64,000 nucleotides of DNA from Rhodococcus sp. X156 (GTDB lineage Bacteria > Actinomycetota > Actinomycetes > Mycobacteriales > Mycobacteriaceae): the NCBI RefSeq assembly GCF_004006015.1, contig NZ_CP034766.1, positions 3,659,719 through 3,723,718 of the forward strand, written 5' to 3'. This document shows positions 60,771 to 64,000 of this stretch, in pieces. The notes beneath the pieces are model-generated. The model saw only the letters and a program-made list of their open reading frames with translations, was not told the DNA's origin and did not search any database. A program made the position numbers and the translations under genes. Position 1 is the stretch's first letter; each line of letters opens with the position of its first letter.

Positions 60771-61364
60771 CTAGCTCTTGGGCAGGACGACCACGCGGCG
60801 CGCAGGCTCGGCGCCCTCGCTCTCGCTGACCACGCCCCGCACGGCAGCCACCGCGTCGTGCACGATCTTGCGCTCGAACGGGGTCATCGGGGGGAGCTCC
60901 TCGCGCTGGCCGTTCTCCAGCACCCGCTCAGCCACGGTGGCTCCCAGCCGGCTCAGCTCGGCACGCCGCTCGGCACGCCATCCGGCGATGTCCAGCATCA
61001 GCCGGCTGCGCTCGCCGGTGACCTGCTGCACCGCCAGGCGGGTCAGCTCCTGCAGGGCGTCGAGCACCTCACCCTTCCGGCCGACCAGCTGGTCCAGGTT
61101 GGTACCACCCTCGATGCTGACCATCGCGCGGTCACCCTCGACGTCCAGGTCGATGTCGCCGTCGAAGTCGAGGATGTCCAGCAGCCGCTCGAGGTAGTCA
61201 CCAGCGACGTCACCCTCCTCCACCAAGGGGTCGTCGGCATCGTCCTCACCGGAGAGCGCGGCATCGGTCGGTGCTGCGGACGGCACGTCGAGCGGAGCCG
61301 ACTGCTCGGTGTCCGGGTCCTGGCGCTCGGACTCGTCACCACTCACGGTCTCGTTCTCCAACAC
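60771..61364 (-). CDS. jag: Jag/KhpB-like RNA-binding protein (KH and R3H domains)
   Basis: A 197-residue protein. After an acidic tail of about 50 residues comes a KH-type domain ([20 protein letters not shown], about 93-112) and an R3H domain ([16 protein letters not shown], then RRVVVLP at the end). The N-terminal Jag domain of Bacillus is missing, as usual in actinobacteria. The family binds RNA and is linked to cell-wall control. The GTG at 61364 follows GAGGAAC. It is 30 bases after yidC in the rpmH-rnpA-yidD-yidC-jag operon. Confidence 0.9.
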   Translation of the reverse strand: MLENETVSGDESERQDPDTEQSAPLDVPSAAPTDAALSGEDDADDPLVEEGDVAGDYLERLLDILDFDGDIDLDVEGDRAMVSIEGGTNLDQLVGRKGEVLDALQELTRLAVQQVTGERSRLMLDIAGWRAERRAELSRLGATVAERVLENGQREELPPMTPFERKIVHDAVAAVRGVVSESEGAEPARRVVVLPKS

Positions 61365-61394
61365 AGGGTGTTCCTCTCGTGCCGTCGGCGCCGC

Positions 61395-62588
61395 TCAGCG
61401 CTTCTTGCGCTGGCCGCGACTGGACTTGCTCTTGGCGTTGGGCGACTGGCCGCCACGGCGAGGCTTGCCCGAGGCTGCGGCGGGCCTGGCGATCTTGGCC
61501 TTCGGCGTGGCCGCCCCGCCGCTGCTCGGTGACTTGGTCAGCGACGGCTTGGACTCCGGCGGCGTAGAGGTGTCCTCGGCCGGTAGCACTGCGTCGTCAG
61601 CCTCCTCGGCCGTGCTCTCCGGCGACTCCTTGGACAGCGAGGGAGAGCCGTTGGCAGCGGCCTTGCGGCCCTTCGGCTTGTTGGGGCGGGCACCCGGGCG
61701 GGGGGCGTTGCTGCCGCGTCGCTCGATCGCCTCGCGCTTCTTCGCCTCGTCCTCGGCGGCGATCTTGCCGAACACGTAGTGCTGCTGCACCAAGGTCCAG
61801 GCGTTGTTGCTCAGCCAGTAGATGAGAATGGCGACCGGCAGGAAGGGGCCACCGACCAGCACGAACAGCGGGAAGACCCACAGGACGAGCTTGTTCATCA
61901 TCGCCGACTGCGGGTTCGCCGCGGCAGCCGCACTCTGCCGAGCCACCGACGCACGAGCAGTGAAGTGGGTGGCGACGGCCGCGATGACCATCAGCGGGAT
62001 GGCAACCGCCGCGATGGCGACCTTGTTGACGTCGCCGAAGGCCTCGAGCTGCGCGTCGGTCTGGGTGAGGAAGGACGACAGCGGCGCGCCGAAGAGCTTG
62101 GCGTCCAGGAACGAGCGCACCTCGTCGGCACTGAAGACGTAGTTCGCCGTCTGCGCGTTCTGCTCCACCGACATGGGCTCGGTGGGGCTCAGGAACGGGA
62201 TCTGCGCCTGCGAGCCGGTGCGGTTGAACGAGCGCAGCACGTGGAACAGACCGATGAAGACCGGCGCCTGCAGCAGCACGGGCAGACAGCCGGCGACGGG
62301 GTTGAACCCGTGCTCCTTCTGCAGCTTCTGCATCTCCAGCGCCAGGCGCTGGCGATCGCCCTTGTACTTCTTCTGCAGCGCCTTGATCTGCGGCTGGAAC
62401 TCCTGCATCTGCCGCTGGGTGCGGATCTGCTTCACAAAGGGGCGGTACAGCACTGCACGCAGGGTGAAGACCAGGAAGATCACCGACAGCGCCCAGCCGA
62501 TGCCGCTGCTCGCGCCCAGAACCGTGCCGAAGACCTTGTGCCAGAACCACAAGATCGCCGACACCGGGTAGTAGATGAAGTCCAGCAC
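61395..62588 (-). CDS. yidC: Membrane protein insertase YidC
   Basis: A 397-residue Oxa1-family insertase. Helix 1 is at the start ([15 protein letters not shown]). The hydrophilic-groove helix with the conserved Arg is [10 protein letters not shown], and the cytoplasmic coiled region is [20 protein letters not shown]. Helices near 205-230 and 250-290 complete the core. The last 110 residues are lysine/arginine- and proline-rich and can contact the ribosome. GTG 62588 gives the family N terminus; the upstream open frame is the shadow of yidD. It lies four bases after yidD. Confidence 0.94.
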   Translation of the reverse strand: MLDFIYYPVSAILWFWHKVFGTVLGASSGIGWALSVIFLVFTLRAVLYRPFVKQIRTQRQMQEFQPQIKALQKKYKGDRQRLALEMQKLQKEHGFNPVAGCLPVLLQAPVFIGLFHVLRSFNRTGSQAQIPFLSPTEPMSVEQNAQTANYVFSADEVRSFLDAKLFGAPLSSFLTQTDAQLEAFGDVNKVAIAAVAIPLMVIAAVATHFTARASVARQSAAAAANPQSAMMNKLVLWVFPLFVLVGGPFLPVAILIYWLSNNAWTLVQQHYVFGKIAAEDEAKKREAIERRGSNAPRPGARPNKPKGRKAAANGSPSLSKESPESTAEEADDAVLPAEDTSTPPESKPSLTKSPSSGGAATPKAKIARPAAASGKPRRGGQSPNAKSKSSRGQRKKR

Positions 62589-62592
62589 TGTT

Positions 62593-62880
62593 CTACTCGC
62601 TCCTAGTCTTTGCGCTGCGCGGCCACACCGAGCCTGCGGGAGGCACAGGATCCCATCCACCAGGGTGCCAGGGTGCGCATTTCAGAAGTCGCCACACCGA
62701 CAGGTAGGTGCCGCGGAAGGCGCCGTGGACCTCGAGGGCCTCGACCGCGTAGCTGCTACAGGTGGGCTGGAACCGACACGTGGGAAGTCGCAACGGCGAC
62801 ACCCAGGTCTGGTACAGCCGCACCAGGAAGACCATTCCCCGGGCGACCAGCGAGCGCCGTACCGGCGCCTGCACGCTCAC
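62593..62880 (-). CDS. yidD: Membrane protein insertion efficiency factor YidD
   Basis: A 95-residue small membrane-associated protein. The signature [20 protein letters not shown] with the cysteines of [15 protein letters not shown] is complete, as is the end [13 protein letters not shown]. It supports YidC-dependent insertion. The GTG at 62880 overlaps the rnpA stop by four bases. The longer open frame upstream is the shadow of rnpA and is ignored. Confidence 0.93.
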   Translation of the reverse strand: MSVQAPVRRSLVARGMVFLVRLYQTWVSPLRLPTCRFQPTCSSYAVEALEVHGAFRGTYLSVWRLLKCAPWHPGGWDPVPPAGSVWPRSAKTRSE

Positions 62881-63242
62881 GCCGGGGTCGGCTCGAGCGT
62901 GAAACCCAGCTTCCGCAGGCCGGAGCGAACGTCGGCGTCGAGCTCGCCGGAGCTGGCCGTGGCCGCGGACGGGTGTGCACGCAGCACCACGTCGGTGCCC
63001 GGCGGCAGCGACGCGACCACGGGACGCATCACGTGGCGCAGCTTCCGGGAGATGCGATGGCGAACCACCGAGCCGCCGACCGCCTTGCTCACCACCAGGC
63101 CCACTCGGCTGGGCAGCTCCGCCGACTCGCCGTCCCGCCGCAAGGCGTGGACGACCAGCCGGGACCGGCCCGCGCGCCGACCGCCACGCATCACGGCGGA
63201 GAACTCGCTGCGATGGGACAGTCGGTGGGCGGCCGGGAGCAT
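62877..63242 (-). CDS. rnpA: Ribonuclease P protein component
   Basis: The 121-residue basic protein joins the RNase P RNA to cut the 5' leader of tRNA precursors. Family blocks are HRLSHRSEFSAVMRGGRR at the start and GLVVSKAVGGSVVRHRISRK (about 48-67), the RNR-type motif being VVRHRISRKLR. The ATG is at 63242, 14 bases after the rpmH stop. Confidence 0.94.
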   Translation of the reverse strand: MLPAAHRLSHRSEFSAVMRGGRRAGRSRLVVHALRRDGESAELPSRVGLVVSKAVGGSVVRHRISRKLRHVMRPVVASLPPGTDVVLRAHPSAATASSGELDADVRSGLRKLGFTLEPTPA

Positions 63243-63256
63243 GAAGAGGCCGCGGC

Positions 63257-63400
63257 TCAGGCCGTGAGCTCGTCGCGACCCTTGCGTCGGCGCGCAGACA
63301 CGATGGCCCGGCCGGCGCGGGTGCGCATGCGCAGCCGGAAGCCGTGAACCCGTGCGCGACGCCGGTTGTTCGGCTGAAACGTCCGCTTACCCTTGGCCAC
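63257..63400 (-). CDS. rpmH: 50S ribosomal protein bL34
   Basis: A 47-residue very basic protein: after GTG it reads [20 protein letters not shown], then the usual [20 protein letters not shown], ending in DELTA. It is the first gene of the operon that continues to jag and is the classic marker beside dnaA. GGGAG stands eight bases before the GTG start. Confidence 0.96.
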   Translation of the reverse strand: MAKGKRTFQPNNRRRARVHGFRLRMRTRAGRAIVSARRRKGRDELTA

Positions 63401-63786
63401 GACTTGAACTCCCTGCACTTCGATGAATCAACGATGTCTCTACGTCCCTCCGGGACGACCACCACGTAGGCGACCTCCGTGCGGGTCCGCCACGCAAGGC
63501 GTGGGTGGACACAGCACGATATCGCCACCTGTGTGCAGTGACTGCACGAGACTACGGCAGCCCAAATCGGGCGGTCAAACGTGCTTGCCCGACAGTAGCC
63601 GCCGCCGGTGGCACCCGCAGTGCGCACGAGCACCGTTCGGCGGGCTGCCCACGGGGTGGTCGCGGGGTGCCCGTCGCCCGGCCACCTGGGCCGCGGGGGT
63701 CTGCCGCGGCCGCCGCACGGACCAACGCCAGCGACCCGTAGCCTCGGCTGCCGGGGGCGGCCCGACCAATTCCCACTGGAGCGGTG

Positions 63787-63826
63787 CACACCCCTTGTCA
63801 GGGGTGTGTGTTGTTGTTACTTTTCC
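63787..63826 (+). terminator. Hairpin with T-rich tail in the presumed dnaA leader
   Basis: CACACCCCT (63787-63795) and AGGGGTGTG (63800-63808) form a nine-base stem with loop TGTC, followed by TGTTGTTGTTACTTTT. It looks like a plus-strand intrinsic terminator, though no plus-strand gene ends here; it could attenuate transcription toward dnaA. Confidence 0.5.
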
Positions 63827-63972
63827 CCGGGCACTCGCTCTGGTGATGAGTGCCACAGGGGGGAGATCCGGCGGTCAGCGTCCGTGCAGCTGGCACGTCC
63901 GGAAGCCGTTGCCCACCACGCCACACCGAGCCCCACGGGCTGCGGTGCGACCCGCGTAACTCCGTGCACAGT

Positions 63973-63993
63973 TGTGGACAACTCTGTGGACGG
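63973..63993. promoter_or_regulatory. DnaA boxes near oriC
   Basis: TGTGGACAA (63973-63981) is the exact complement of the actinobacterial DnaA box TTGTCCACA. TGTGGACGG (63985-63993) is a close second copy in the same direction. They may autoregulate dnaA. Confidence 0.72.
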
Positions 63994-64000
63994 TAGGACA

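Larger units (their letters stand above)
63401..64000. other. rpmH-dnaA intergenic region (right edge of window)
   Basis: No gene is supported in these 600 bases. The left part must hold the rpmH promoter on the minus strand. The right part holds a hairpin with T-rich tail and DnaA boxes, and by synteny should contain the dnaA promoter, with dnaA starting past the window. Confidence 0.7.

Overview
The window comes from a high-GC actinobacterial chromosome next to the replication origin. From about 41 kb to the right edge the gene order is CCA-adding enzyme, Nudix hydrolase, a secreted DUF6049-type protein, MurJ with a pseudokinase, SigM, its anti-sigma factor, TrxB, TrxA, CwlM, an acetyltransferase, ParB, ParA, RsmG, Jag, YidC, YidD, RnpA and RpmH. 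This is the block known from Mycobacterium tuberculosis left of dnaA. The last 30 bases carry a perfect DnaA box, so dnaA/oriC should start just past the window. Ino1, LeuS and a YqgE/AlgH-type protein, which lie close together right of oriC in M. tuberculosis, also occur here. I infer a member of the Mycobacteriales or a close relative; the species cannot be named.

Layout. 0-27 kb is mainly lipid, acyl-CoA and housekeeping metabolism: the 3' end of ino1, an AccD3-like carboxyltransferase, an acyl-CoA synthetase, a frameshifted MFS exporter with its TetR regulator, an OAT2-like argJ, hydrolases, a guanidinium exporter under a guanidine-III riboswitch, pirin, a 994-residue hydrolase/AMP-binding fusion, leuS, a PucR-type regulator, and a lipid-type cluster (SDR, acyl-CoA dehydrogenase, P450, SDR) that contains a decayed TetR gene.

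27.8-36.6 kb is a compact five-gene catecholate siderophore operon on the minus strand (entA-entC-entE-entB-entF). An IdeR/DtxR-type iron box lies in front of it. The single-module EntF carries the residues of the EntF serine code, so an enterobactin-like 2,3-dihydroxybenzoyl-serine product is predicted. No exporter, receptor, MbtH-like protein or phosphopantetheinyl transferase is present in the window.

36.8-41.1 kb holds a small monooxygenase, a DUF5313-type membrane protein, malate:quinone oxidoreductase, an Asp-rich calcium-repeat protein and an LLM-class flavin oxidoreductase.

41.2-64 kb is the conserved origin-proximal block. It is interrupted by about 3.3 kb with no convincing gene (54.3-57.6 kb) carrying five perfect parS sites; a sixth lies at the rsmG start. 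With parA-parB beside it, this looks like the chromosome centromere.
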